Shown here: one piece after another, positions 10,859 to 23,600 of the stretch
How positions within the stretch are numbered: position 1 is the first letter of the stretch
Layout of the letters: the number at the start of each line of letters is the position of its first letter
Source of the DNA: Punica granatum
Taxonomy: Eukaryota > Streptophyta > Magnoliopsida > Myrtales > Lythraceae
Length of the DNA: 64,000 bases
Assembly (NCBI RefSeq): GCF_007655135.1
Contig: NC_045130.1
Location: 20,155,363 to 20,219,362 of the forward strand
Reading direction: 5' to 3'
Program-made: the position numbers and the translations under genes
The notes under the pieces: model-generated
What the model was told of the DNA's origin: nothing
Seen by the model: only the letters and a program-made list of their open reading frames with translations
The model's database searches: none

Positions 10859-13800
10859 TTTCCGTTCAGCCCATGCCAAGGCCAAAACCGGCCGAAACCG
10901 CGGGAAAACCACCCGGTATTCCGGTAACCACCCGACCCGACTTAAGCCAAAAATCACCAAACTCACTAGCCTACATATTTTCCACCCCCTAAGTCCATTT
11001 CCGGGCTTAGATTTTCGATTTGAGATCCCCAACACCCCATTCCAGCCGTGATTGCAATCGGGTCCCGAGACCCCTAGCCGTGCGCACCGGACTCCTCCCG
11101 ACGTGCCATTTCCTCCCACGACTTCGGCGAGTCGTGCCATCACGTTCAAAGGGTTCCTCACAACCCTCACCCTCCCCCGTGAAGAGGTGGTCACGGTCCG
11201 AGGGCCGACCGACCGTGCACGACCTCCTTTTCCTCCGGTTTCTCTCTATCGGGCTATTATTATTTCACTGTTTCGGGTCTGTCTAGGCTTTGGCACGTTC
11301 GGGTCTGCCCATGGTCATCTAGATCCGTCTCTTAGGAGTCCCGTTCTTCCCTGACTAGCCGCGGCTGTCCCCTCTCGGGTTGCTCACTGCCGTGACTTCC
11401 AGCCGAGTCTAGCGACTCTCACGGCCTCTTCCCCGACTCTTTTCCTCTTGCAACGAGGCTAGGTAACATCCCTTTACAACCTAGAGAAGCTAGGATCCTC
11501 CATCTTCGCTTTCGTGAAATGTTTATACGGTTCAAAGAACCCCAATGCATGAAAGCTACCATCTTTTTTTTCGACCCGTGATTCCCATGCATGCCCATGC
11601 AACGTACGTATGTTATATTCACTTGCATGCCCGTGTTATGTATGTATGATGTTCGAGCTCACGCGCCATGACGGGAGACGACCTAGATCCGGGCGGGAGA
11701 GGCCCCCCTCGGCCACGGATTAGGCCATGGAGCTCACGGCCAAGTCTCTAGGGAGAGACCCGTGAGTCTCCTTGGCCCACCCGAGGCTAGGGTGTCCTCC
11801 CTTTCCCGGAACGGGGTCGACCCCCATATTTTTACCGTTAATCATGTGTAATATGATGGTATAGAGGGAAGAGATCCGAATCGGGGTCGGAGAAATTTTT
11901 CCCGACTCACATGAACCATGGAAGTTCACGGCCCTCCTTGGAGGAGTGTGGCCGAGAGCTTCCACGGGTCATATGGGTCCGGAGAACCTTCTCTCACCTC
12001 GATACGGGCCGACTCCCACGAATTATCCACTTCGATTGTCCTTTGAATCAATGTTGTCTTATCGTTTTTTTTTTGTTCAAGTATCTCATTCGTATATGTA
12101 TATACATGATTTCGTGTGCTTGTGGTCATGACGGTGTTGAAATGAGTAAGATATACATTGTGAATATGCTTGACGTATTGTACATGCAAGGAGCGGCCCG
12201 AATCGAAGTGGGATACCATCCGTGACCCAAGGCGGGTCAAGGTGGCTCCTCGGCCTAATCCTTCGGAGAAGGGCCGGATGCTCCTTGACCCCTCCCGGGT
12301 CTAGGACGGTCTCCTCCTTTGTCTCGCGCCCGGTCCTTGGAATTGAGTGCGTTTGTATTCGTACCCATCGTTAAATGTGTGTTAATCTCGTGATAGTTGA
12401 ATGAATTACGGGCCATTACCTATTGAACCAATGACGATCCTAACCAAGAATAATGAACATCGAATAACTCCACGAACGGGAAACGGGACGTGCCACTTGA
12501 TTAATTAAACTACTTGGACCAAATAATTGGGTTAATCGATCCTTAATTCATAAACGCATCGATGGTTTACGGAACAGCGAGAATGCCCTTTTTTCACTAA
12601 AATTCACAATTTCAAAATACCGAGACGTGCAACACGAATAGAATTGACGTCTAGCAAGTACTCACGTGCCTTGACTCGAGTCCGGGCCCAATTTGAGGCT
12701 GCCCGAGTCGGGGCATGAGAATCCTTCTTAGACTCCTTCGTGTGACGCAAATCTCCAATTTATACACGAACATCACAATTTTATCATCCAAGGGCATAAC
12801 CGTCATTCCTTGATTCACCGATACCCTAGGCGCTAGGGAGCCGGAAACGCCTCGATCTATGGACGGAAAAGGGCTACCCGTTCGGGTACGAGTTTCATTC
12901 GCACGGCCCATTCCGTCCACTTTCGGTGTTTCTATCTTCCTATCGTAGATTCGGTGGGGAGCATTTTATTTCAGTTACAAAATACAAAGAACTGGACTAA
13001 TCATACATCCGGCCTAATCAAACACTAGATAATGGATAGGCGGAATGATAGATTCCAATCTATAGTCAAAACACGAGTTTGGCTAATTCGGTGAAACCGC
13101 AGTGACACTTAACTGAATAAGAGTCATAAAACAAACACACACATGTAATTGGCTTAGGACCTTATCCTAGCCTGCCCTCTATGTTTGCCTAGGTTAGATG
13201 CATTGTTTGCCAATCAACCACGGGTAATAACTGATTAAATCACGTACATTCGACTTAATACACCACTTGTCTGTATTCACCGACACTTATCAATTGTTGT
13301 CTGTATTCCATCAGTTTTATCAGTTTTCTTCTGTTTTATCCTTGCCTATGATGATTTATCGCGGTTCGGGCCCGAACCCATAGGTTACGTGTTGCACGGG
13401 GTCCAATGCCCCAAATCACCGAACACGAGGTCCAACGCCTCTTAATTCACCGAGCGCGTGCAACCCGAGTGCGGAATGGGATCTAGCCTCGAGTCACCAT
13501 CACACTCCAAATATGGCCTATGTGGAAGGCAATTTGGATTGGATGTGTGAAACGTGTTTAGATATCACCCGGGAGCTCGATCGGTCCAACGGTTACAGTG
13601 GGAACTAATCGGTTCTCCTGCAAACCGTCGGTTCGATTGGACCCGACCCCCGGTTCTTTGAGCCCGCGTTGCCTTAATTTATTTATCGGTCATTCAAAAC
13701 ACACGGTGAGCCGGAGCGGAATATTGGCCCAATGCAAACCGATCGGGATCGATTTACTCATTCAGTTGCACTTTGTAATTATTCGAGAGAACATCGCGAG

Positions 13801-14294
13801 GATTTTATTTGTATGATCATTCACTTGTAAGGATCCCCAATCGGTGAGCGAGAGGTCCGAGTGTCGAATCGGTCAAGTTGGTCTATTATCACCAAGAGAT
13901 GAGTAAGCTCGAATACTCGCGGTCTCGGTTCGCGTAGGGAATCGACCATCACGGTTCGATGAATTGTAACGCTAAGATAGTGAACCGATTCCTCGATGCA
14001 CAAGCCTACTCATCTTTTGGACTCTTGGCCCAACTTGATCACTTCATCGAATTTATGGTGTCAAAACGGGCGAGTTGAGCGCAACTCTAAATCACGCGGT
14101 AAATAAATAAAATAGCAAGCCTAGCAAGCTAGAGTACCGAAAGGGCGTGCGGGATATAGGCCCGCACGTAATAGAACCCCCGAATTCGGAACTTCCGGTT
14201 CCGTACGACCATTGCCTTAGCATTTAGGTGTACCCCGTACCCCTAGACCCGGGTAACTTGACGACCCTCGACCCTCGCGTCGTAAAATGGCAAG

Positions 14295-14304
14295 TGGCGA
14301 CTCC
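14295..14304 (+). other. Primer-binding-site-like decamer inside the LTR
   Basis: TGGCGACTCC, identical to the first ten bases of the primer-binding site, lies about 110 bp before the LTR end. It recurs at 30365-30374, 33903-33912 and, on the minus strand, 59916-59925. Decayed copies are in the E3 LTRs and the E4 LTR end. Its role is unknown. Confidence 0.6.
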
Positions 14305-14415
14305 TTCTCACGTGCGTTCGTTGCACGTCCTCGGGAAGGTGGACACTTCCAAGCCGCGTTTGCTTAGGCGCGCGCATGCGTGCCCCGACGAGATGAAATT
14401 CGGGTGCGCACAGCT

Positions 14416-14434
14416 TGGCGACTCCACTGGGGAC
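14416..14434 (+). other. E1 primer-binding site
   Basis: TGGCGACTCCACTGGGGAC starts three bases (GCT) after the LTR end. A TGG start at this spacing is typical of pairing with the CCA end of a tRNA. Ogre-type elements are known to use tRNA-Arg; I infer the same here and have not compared it with a tRNA set. Confidence 0.8.
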
Positions 14435-15025
14435 ACTTAGAGGGTTCGGGCTCGTTCCCGCTTACTTTGCTTACTTGTTTATTTACCGCTTTCCGCATTT
14501 CCCGCTTATCTATTTTACGCACTCTTATTTCCCGCACATGCATTGCACATCATGCTAGTTTCTTAGATACCTTGTCCGACATCCCACGGGCACCAATATA
14601 GGAAGCTAGGTTAGTCAGAGGTTCCGAGTAAGGGAACGGATCGAGTCGGCTATGCCACCGAACCGGCCCCCAAAGATCCTCGCTCGATTTGAAGGAATTC
14701 ACACCCTTGAGTCGGGAGCCCCCATCCCTAGTTAGCGGTTCTCCCAGTAGCACCGAAAACCATGCATACACAGGGACCGTCATGCTGGACCAATTTTTAC
14801 CTCCATGCCGTCAACCGACCCAAAGTGGAGTCCTTGAGTCGGCCCGTAGTTTTTTTTAGGACGGGCATTTTTGTTGTTTTTGTAAGAAAGAGCGATGTAT
14901 ACTGTAAAGAACACAACTATAGTTTATCTTTCCGCACTGCATACATTCTTTCGAAAAAGACTTAGGACATTACATTGATTTGATTCTAAAAACGTTAAGC
15001 CAGCATCTCCTCCATCTAGGTAAGG
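14435..15025 (+). other. E1 leader between primer-binding site and ORF1
   Basis: This is non-coding. It is shared with E3 at about 41946-42480, including GGGCACCAATATAGGAAGCTAG and the GAACCGGCCCCCAAAGATCC stretch. Conservation in an element without genes suggests a cis role such as packaging or dimerisation; this is inference. Confidence 0.6.
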
Positions 15026-16524
15026 ATGGACCGCCTGGCTCCCGGTCTTAGGCTCGAAGCAATCACGCCGCCAAGGCAAGACATCATGCGCATCTGGAGG
15101 ACTCTCCGGCCGGTGGACCACGCATTCATCCAGGACATCATCGGAGACGTGGTCATGCTCACCGAGACTCCGGTAGACTGGATCTTCTTGAGGACTGCCA
15201 CCGAATTTTGTGATCCCGAGCGCGCAGTATTCAACTTCCAGGGGACAGAGTTAGCTCCTACGATCGAGGAGTACACAGCACTCATCCAGAGGCCCACACC
15301 CACGACCCAAGGCATATTCAGACCCAACCCGTGCACAACCGTCCAGGGTCAACTCTCCACTCTTCTCCGCATACCCGCTCAAGATATCCACGAGGAGCTT
15401 CATCAGAGGTGGGATCAAGGCATCAGGATTGCGTGGCTCTCTGATTGGACACTCCTCCGCGCAATGACGCCTACTACGGCTTCCTATCAGCGCGATGCTT
15501 GCCATGGATTCCTGCTCTTGGTCTTTGGCACCCTCCTGTTCCCGTACTCGTCGAACCTCATCGACGGGGCTATAGCCCAAGTCGTCCTCCAAGCGGTAGG
15601 AGGCCATAGTTATGTGGAGGCTTTGTTAGCCGAGACCGTTCGGTCTCTTGACTATGCTAGGGAGGTTCGGCGCGGAAGGATGAGAGGATCCCCGCACTTG
15701 CTACAGATTTGGCTTCTAGCTCATATCCGCCCGTTCTGCTCGTCACATCCGTTCTCCTACATCGCCGACGAGCGCTCGCTGATCGAACGCTTGGCGCCGG
15801 TCATCCCACCTTCCGAGCACAGCTTCTCGGAATGGAGGCGCTTTTGGCGCGAGCTGACGCCCCACGGTTCCTTTGGGTCGCCCGATGGAATCCTGGCGGC
15901 CCCATGATCACAGGATGTCCCGGAATTGTGGGAGTTCCTCTCCTCAGCCATTTGGGGAGCACCCTCATATTTCCCGGCCGAGTAATCAGACAACTCGGCG
16001 GCCTATAGGATATTCCCGTCGGGGCGGACCGCCTACCTTTCCGCATCCAATGGGCCGACTCCACGTCCACGGCCCCCGATAGATTCCTACAGATTCAAGA
16101 AATCCGCCGTCAGCGAGATGCTAGCATCATACAGCGCCTGTACTTCCCCGAGCACCCCACCGATGAGTTGCGAGCATTTTCTGCCACCTCAGCATACATG
16201 GCCAGGCTCTACCCGTAAGGATCGACACCACCACAACGGCCTCAGGCCGCCCCGACTCCCCGTGCTACATCCACCCTCGCCCCCGAAGACGAGAGTTCTA
16301 TCCAAGCGGCCATGCACGCGGAGCTACGGGTCGTCAGGGAGGAACGGGATAGGCTCCGTTGCGAGCTTGTTGACTCCCGCGCAGAGGTCACGAACTACAG
16401 GGAGGTTCAGACACAGCTGACTCGAGCACGCGCCCGGGTCGCACACTTAGACCGGGAGATGGCCCGCTTGGACGCGGAGTTGGATCGAGTACACAAGAGG
16501 GCGTGCAACCTCGCCCATCCTTAG
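15026..16524 (+). pseudogene. E1 ORF1, upstream extra ORF (plant mobile domain/DUF7745-like), broken
   Basis: The ATG at 15026 opens about 500 codons ahead of gag, where Ogre-type elements carry an extra ORF. The first ~330 residues have the look of the plant mobile domain/DUF7745 group: a PVDWIFLRTATEF stretch, then FNFQGTELAPTIEEYTALI near residue 72, and a later WRRFWRELTP. The last ~70 residues (16312-16524) are heptad-like and charged, with many E, R and L, and look like a coiled coil. Compared with E2, E1 has a 1-base deletion near 15863, after which the frame shifts, then TAG at 16006-16008 and TAA at 16216-16218, where E2 reads CAG both times. The biochemical role of this ORF is unknown. 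The domain call is from memory of the family; the upstream position and coiled coil are visible. Confidence 0.75.
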
Positions 16525-16721
16525 GATTAGTAGGCGCACTCATTTTTGCCCTCGCTCGGACCCACGCCACTTTCGAGCGGCCACCGAGCACAAAGGGATG
16601 TCGGCTTTACGTTTATGTTCCTTTCTTTTCTTCCGAATGTTCTATTTTGTAAAACCATGGAACTTGGAGCTAATCAATGTAATGACATTAGTGTTTTGAA
16701 AGCTCATGCATCTCATACATT

Positions 16722-19700
16722 TTGTCATTTTACTTAATTCCGCACTTATCATTCGAGTTATCGGTGTCTGTCCTTATGCACCCTTGGAATGCAGGTGATT
16801 ACCACTGGCGTCCCACCGCTACCCGACTCGTCAACGTCTCAGGATGGCAGAAGGATGTTTCCGAAGAGGTCAACCCTTCGGTCCCGACCCTCTCTCAACC
16901 ACCGCAGACACACGCCTCGCCGCCTCTCACTCCTGCAGGTGTACTCCCGGTGTATTCCAGTGCCCTTCCAACACATCTCCCGCCCCCGGCGTCGTCGGGA
17001 GCGCCTCTGCCACCGGCCTCACCAACTTCCACCGCCACGAATGACCAAGCCCGCATCGCGGCCCTCGAGGGTACGGTCAACCAAATGGCCATTAACATGG
17101 CAGAGCTGCTCGCCCTGCTCAGAGGACCGAACTGGGCCTCTTCGAGCTCCACACCCCCACCGGGACCGGGGCCAACAGTCGATCCAACCCCGTGGGCTCC
17201 ACCAACCCAAGCCCCGGAGAATGTCATGGCTCTCGCACCGCCAACGCTGTATACGTCAACGATTCACCCCTTTACCAGTCAACTCCCGCACCCACCGGCC
17301 CCTTCGGTAGTCCCTCTTCCGCCGGCTACCTTCCTATCCTCGGAGCACATCTTGTCTGCACCTCCGCTAGTTTCCATACCGGCTCCGGCTATGACCTATG
17401 CGGTACCTCCACCGACGGTTTTTCCGGCACCCACCGCACCTGCTCCGACGCACCTTCAAGCCACTGAGCCTCCTCCCTATCCGCCTCTGCAGCCTCACGC
17501 CGGCCTCTCCTACCAGGCGCCGCCTCCTATAAACACCGCCTTCCACGAACCGGGCACACCGACCCACGCGGCCCAATTCGCCTCACCGGCACACTTCTTC
17601 CCTGAGGCCGACGCCGAACAGGAGCGTAGGTTGAAGCTAATGGAGGAAACGATACGGGCCCTGCAAGCGAACGATGTTCGTCCCGACGCCCGCTATGGCG
17701 ACTATAGCTTATTCCCGGGTATGCGCCTGCCCCCGAAGTTCAAGATTCCAGAGTTCAAGACCTATGAAGGCACGACGGATCCACGCCACCACCTTCGCCA
17801 TTACCGAGGGAAGATGCTGCAGTATTGGGAATATGAGGAATTTGTCATCCACTCCTTCCAGGATAACCTGTCGGGATCGGCCCTCGATTGGTTCATGTCA
17901 CTGAAGGCTGAGGACATCCCGACGTGGGAGGATCTCTCTCGGAAGTTCACCGACCAGTACCGGTATTGCGCAGAAATGCCTCCCGCCCTTTTGGAGCTGA
18001 GCACGAAGGAAATGGCGCGAGGCCAAAAGTTCGAGGAGTATGCCGCCAAGTGGCGCGCCCAAGCCGCAAAGCACATTCCCCCGATCAGCGAAGCACAACA
18101 GATCCAACTGTTCCACTCCACGCTGAGAGGAGTGTACTATTCACACCTGTTGGCGCACACTTCATCGTTCTCCGACCTCATCGAGGCCGGGAAAAAGCTG
18201 GATTTGGGGATCAAGCTCGGAAGAATGGAGGACCCCACCAACAAAGGAGAGGAGTCGTCAAAGAAGGCTCCCGCGGCGCCGTCATCTTCCAGCGGGAGGA
18301 GAGCGAAAGAGGTCTCGGTCAACGCCGTCAACACGGCGCGTCAAGCGCCACAACAATATTCGGTGAATCTCACAACAGCACCGACCACCGCTCCTACCTA
18401 CTTTCCCCCGCCTCCGCAGCATCAACTTCAGTCGATCTACTATTCAGCCCCACCGGTCCCACCGCCGACGACCTCACAGTCATACGACCACTTTACGCCT
18501 GCCCCCGCTCTACCCTCTTAACCCAGGCCCCCGGTGTCGAGAACTCCTCCGCCGGCGCAACAGAACCCCGCTTCGCAGGGTCAACAAGCCGGCGGCGCAC
18601 CGAGCTGACCCCGCAAGCAATACTCGCCGCTGCTTGCTCCTCTCTCTCACATATATCGGCAACTCTTGGCGGGAGATCAAATTCAACCGATATCCCCGGG
18701 TCCGAACTTCGACCCGTCTGTCCAGGACCAATCCAAACGTTGCGAGTATCATCAGGGCGCACCGGGGCACACTCTCGACAATTGTTGGAGGTTGAGGGAT
18801 GAAATTCAGAGGAGGATTGACAGAAACCGACTCACTTTCAACGCCGTCAGACCTCCAAACGTGCAGGCCAACCCCCTCCCGGACCATAGGCCGAACTCGG
18901 GACCATCCATCAACATGATCTCTGTGTGCGTTTCGGAGAGGGACGAAGAAGCGCAGGAGAAACCCCCTCCCTTTGTAATCAATTACACTCCCGAGGAACT
19001 CACGGTCGGGTTCACGGGACACGTGGCCTCATCGGCCCCATTCGTCGTTGACGTCCCCGCTCGGGAGCCGTATTCAGACAGCAAGGTCCCCTGGACCTAC
19101 GAAGGAAGCATCGGGAGCGTTGAGCAACAATTCAGTGTCATGGGGTTGACACGCTCGGGACGGGTATATGAGAACCCGACGGCCAAGGACAAAGGGAAAG
19201 CGCCCGCTGTTGGAGACGGGGCGATGCCCGAAAGATCACCTTTCCTGTCCAAGAAGGTGACCGAGGAGGAAGCCGAAGCTTTCATGAAGATCGTGAAGGC
19301 GAGCGAATACAAGGTGGTCGAGCAAATGGCCAAATCCCTGGCCCACATCTCATTGCTTGCCCTCCTCCTCGGCTCGGAACCTCACCGAGAGGCCCTCCTC
19401 CGGGTACTGACCTCGGCGCAAGTGCCGAAGGAAACGCCCCCTAACAGGATAGAGGAGACGATCGGGTCCATCTTCTCCAACACTATCTCGTTCTCGGACG
19501 ACGAGCTCCCGTCCGAGGGTTGGTCACATTCACGGGCGTTGCGCATCGTCTGCAAGTGCAACAATTACATCATCGGCCGGGTCATGATTGACAACGGGTC
19601 CGCCCTCAATGTCTGCCCGGTGACCACCCTCAAACAGATGAACGTGGATCTTAACCGAGTCCGCCCAAGCAAGACGGCGGTCCGAGCCTTCGATGGCTCT

Positions 19701-20483
19701 CGCAGGGAGGTGAATGGGGAGATCGACCTCCTCATAGACGTTGGCCCGTGCTCGTTCAGCATCACGTTCCAGGTGCTCGACATCCCGAACGCGTTCAGCC
19801 TGTTGCTCGGGAGGCCTTGGATCCACTCGGCCGGCGCCGTCCCCTCTTCTCTGCACCAACGGCTAAAGTTCATCGTCGAAGAGAAACTCATCACGGTGAA
19901 AGGAGAGGAGGATTACGCCATCTACAAGGAGACGACGGTGCCCTACATCAGCATTGGGGACGATGAAAACCTCCCGTTCCACTCATTCGAAACCATCTCC
20001 GTCATCCGAGACTACGGAGTGAGTGGACCATCTCCCGCCGACCGCATGGTAGGGAAAGTTCTCTTGCGCAACAATTATATTCCCGGCACCGGCCTTGGGG
20101 CACGCGGACAATTGATCAACCGCCCCATCGAGATCGAGGAGTACAAACACAGGAGGGGACTCGGCTTTCGCCCCTCCTGTCATGAGATCATCGAGGCCCG
20201 CAAGGGCAACCACCTTCATCGCCTCGCCGCATACTATGGGAGACTCAACAGGGGCATTTCAGTCCCCCCCACTATCTCGTTTCTTTCCCGGGCCTTCACG
20301 CATCATAGGAGGCACCCTTGACGGCCCTTCCTCAGACTCTGACGACACTCCTGCCACTCCGTCAGCCGTGTACGCCGTCACCGAGGAGATTCCTTCAGGG
20401 GTTCACATCCGCTTGGCGCAGGAAAATGAGGAGCTGGACAACTGGACCTCAGTCCCGCGCTACTCGGCTGTGATTGCCGATGT
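16722..20483 (+). pseudogene. gag-pro: E1 gag-protease, first exon of the gag-pol ORF, broken
   Basis: One frame runs from about 16722 (the original start is probably the ATG near 16844, matching E2 35196) through gag and protease. Order: a Pro-rich N-terminus (16870-17600); a retrotransposon gag domain at about 17715-18140 with RHHLRHYRGKMLQYW and WEDLSRKFTDQYRY; a second Pro-rich linker; a zinc-knuckle variant at 18741-18785 with spacing C-x2-H-x5-H-x4-C; an aspartic protease with D-N-G-S at 19590-19601; and a glycine-rich G-patch-like stretch near 20040-20180 (GTGLGARGQ). In-frame stops are TAA 18519-18521 and TGA 18606-18608. A run of seven C near 20264-20270, one more than the frame needs, shifts the reading frame; the new frame stays open to the intron donor at 20484. 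Confidence 0.85.
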
Positions 20484-20694
20484 GTAAGGCTTATCTATGT
20501 ATAAGATGTTCCCCGCGTGTCGGCATAGCCATGCGCCACACGACGGGAGAGGGGTTTCCATTATGGCTTTTTGATTCACAACATCAATGAAATCTCTCAC
20601 GCATTTTTTGAATTCCCTTGCATTCCTTCTCCCACTCCTATTCTCTATTTCGCAACATTATAAATTTTCTAAGACGATTCTCTCAAATTTCCAG
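20484..20694 (+). other. Putative intron between protease and reverse transcriptase of E1
   Basis: A consensus donor GTAAGG at 20484 follows the codon for valine after an open stretch. A consensus acceptor (TTTCCAG, ending 20694) follows an AT-rich, pyrimidine-rich run. The 211-bp interval has stops in all frames. Removing it joins the upstream frame (codons starting at positions equal to 1 mod 3) to the reverse transcriptase frame (2 mod 3) through a split GT/G codon. Ogre elements are known to contain a spliced intron between their gag-pro and RT parts. Splicing here is inferred. A TAA at about 20747-20749 still lies in the downstream exon. Confidence 0.75.
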
Positions 20695-23600
20695 GCTTCA
20701 CTCGAATCCAAATCCTCGACGCTTCGGTTTGAACCTATCCCGAGAGTAACTCGGTGAGCCCCAACCTGTATACTTTGGGGAAGGGCTCCCTGAGGACGGT
20801 CAAGTGCCTGAGATAGAAGAGAGTTTGCGTCGCCTCGAAGATCATCAAATCACCTCGGTTGAGCCAACGGAAGAGATCAACGTGGGCACCGAAGAAAAGC
20901 CCCGCACCGTGAAGATTGGGACAGCTCTCGACCCCACGCAGCGAACTCGGATGATCGACTTCCTGAAGGAATATCAAGAGGTCTTCGCCTGGTCTTACGC
21001 CGACATGCCCGGCCTAGACCCCTCAATAGTCGAGCATTTTCTCCCACTCGACACCGAGAAATTCCCGTCCAAGCGGCAACAGTTACGACGACAACGGGCT
21101 AGCCTTCTCCTCCGCATCAAGGAGGAAGTTGTCAAGCAGATCAACGCAGGGTTCCTCGAGGTCTGCAATTATTCCGAGTGGGTGGCGAACATTATGCCAG
21201 TGGAAAAGAAGGACGGAAGGGTCCGAGTCTGCGTCGACTACCGGGATCTTAATAAGGCCAGCCCTAAAGACAATTTCCCCCTGCCGCACATCGACATCCT
21301 AGTCGACAATACGGCGCGCCACGCCCAATTCTCTTTCATGGACGGCTTCTCCGGATACAATTAGATCCGGATGGCCGAGAAGGACAAACTGAAGACAACG
21401 TTCACCACGATGTGGGGAACCTTTTGCTACCGCGTCATGCCTTTCGGCCTCAAGAATGCGGGGGCAACTTATCAGAGGGCTATGGTCACACTATTCCATG
21501 ACATGATGCACAAGGAAGTCGAGGTGTATGTCGACGACATGATCGCCAAGTCCAAAGAAGGGGAAGATCACCTCATCAACTTGAAACGCCTTTTCGACCG
21601 CCTAAAAGAATATAAACTCCGGCTCAATCCGGCAAAGTGCACATTCGGCGCCCGGTCAGGAAAACTATTGGGATTCGTGGTTAGTGAGCGCGGTATCGAG
21701 GTAGACTCGAATAAAGTCAAGGCGATCAAAGAGCTTCCCCCGCCGTCGACGGTCCGGGAAGTGCGCGGTTTCTTGGGGCGACTGAATTACATTGCACGCT
21801 TCATTGCGAACCTGACGGATAAGTGTCAACTGCTCTTTCGCTTGCTCCGCAAAAACGCAGCGATGGAATGGGACCACGAGTGCCAAAAGGTTTTTGACAC
21901 CATCAAGGCCTACCTGATTCAGCCGCCAATATTGGTACCACCCGTGCCGAGCCGGCCCCTCATTTTGTACCTCACAGTGCGCCGACAGTCCTTAGGGTGC
22001 ATGCTGGGGCAAGAAGACGAGTCAACGCGCACGGAAAGGGCGATATACTACTTGAGCCGGAAGTTCACCGAAGGGGAATCCAATTACCCGGAGATCGAAA
22101 AGATGTGTTGCGCGTTGGTGTGGGTCATGCAAAGACTCCGACAGTACACGCTCTATCACACGATCCGGCGTGGAAGATGTACTTTGACGGTGCCGTCAAT
22201 TCCGTGGGGTCAGGTATCGGCGCAGTACTGATATCCCCGGACGGACATTATTACCCGGTAGCGGCAAAGATCGACTTCCCGTGCACCAACAATGTGGCCG
22301 AGTACGAGGCATGTATTCTCGGCCTGCAAGCGGCGATTGATTTCAAGGTAAAAGAGCTCGAAGTGTTCGGCGATTCTATGCTCACTATCTTCCAGACATT
22401 GGGGCAATGGAAGACGAAGGACGCAAAGCTAGTGCCATATCATGAGTACCTCGAGAAGTTAACCGAGAACTTCGAGGACGTCTCGTTCACCTATACCCCG
22501 CGCATGATGAATCAATTCGCGGATGCGCTTGCAACGCTCGCCTCCATGGCGAGCGTCACGAGGGAAAACCTTATCGAACCCCTCGAGATCGAGATAGTCG
22601 AGAGACCGACACATTGCAACGCGATTGAAGCATCTGAGGCAAAGCCGTGGTACGTAGACATCAAGAACCTTCTGCAAACCGGCCAATACCCCCCATTCGC
22701 CGATCGCCGTGATCAGAAGACTCTCAGACGCCTCGCGATACATTATTTCTTGAGCGGCGAGATACTCTACCGTCGTTCCTTCGATTCCACACTCCTCCGG
22801 TACATCGACGAACACGAATCACGACGTCTCATGGAGGAGGTGCACGGGGGAAACTGTGGACCCCATATGAACGGTCTCATGCTCGCAAAGAAGATCATGC
22901 GCCTGGGCTATTATTGGTCCACCATGGAGACAGACTGCGTGAAACACGTCAGACACTGCCACCGATGTCAAGTCTACGCCGACCTGATCAAAGCGCCCCC
23001 TAACGAATTGCGCCCCATGATAGCACCATGGCCTTTTTCGATATGGGGGATGGATGTGATCGGCCCGATCAACCCCAAAGCGTCTAACGGGCATATGTTC
23101 ATTTTGGTGGCGATCGATTACTTAACCAAATGGATCGAGGCCATCACTCTTGCGTCAGTCACCGCAAAGGCCGTCGCCCGCTTTCTCAGACGCGACATCA
23201 TCGCCCGGTATGGAGTCCCCGCCACGATCATCACGGACAACGCCAAGAACCTGAACAACAAGGTTATCGATGAGCTCTGTGCACAATTCAAAATCCGACA
23301 CCGCAACTCCACCCCATACCATTCCCAAATGAACGGCGCGGTGGAAGCGGCGAATAAGAATATTAAAAAGATCATCGAGAAAATGACGGTGAACTACAAG
23401 GATTGGCACGAGATGCTCCCCTACGCACTCCTGGCGTACCAGACATCAATACGGACTTCAACCGGGGCAACCCCGTACTCCCTAGTCTATGGCATGGAGG
23501 CCGTCCTCCCAATCGAAGTCGAGATCCCCTCCATGAGGATTCTCGCCGAGGCCGAACTTGCAGAAGCGGAGTGGGCAAAACAGCGATACGAGCAACTGAA

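Larger units (their letters stand above)
10380..14412 (+). repeat. E1 5' LTR (type A), internally deleted
   Basis: The 4033-bp LTR starts TGTCAGCACCCC and ends TGCGCACA. Its partner at 25448-30482 is 5035 bp. The difference comes from three deletions in this copy: about 945 bp at position 10845 (matching 25914-26857), about 14 bp near 11266, and about 48 bp near 11342. The rest aligns with only scattered substitutions. The large deletion removes the segment that holds the likely TATA box in the 3' LTR. Confidence 0.92.

Noticed and set aside
10659..12920. Short open frames in the LTRs on both strands, repeated at 26862-28990
   Set aside because: They recur only because the LTR is duplicated. 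They overlap each other in several frames and show no domain.
20264..20270. Programmed frameshift at the seven-C run in E1
   Set aside because: One extra C explains the shift as simple decay. No stimulatory structure is evident and the element has other lesions.
21362..21364. Stop-codon readthrough in RT as a regulated event
   Set aside because: The TAG lies inside the conserved RT core and fits Gln decay. Readthrough signals in retroelements lie between gag and pol.
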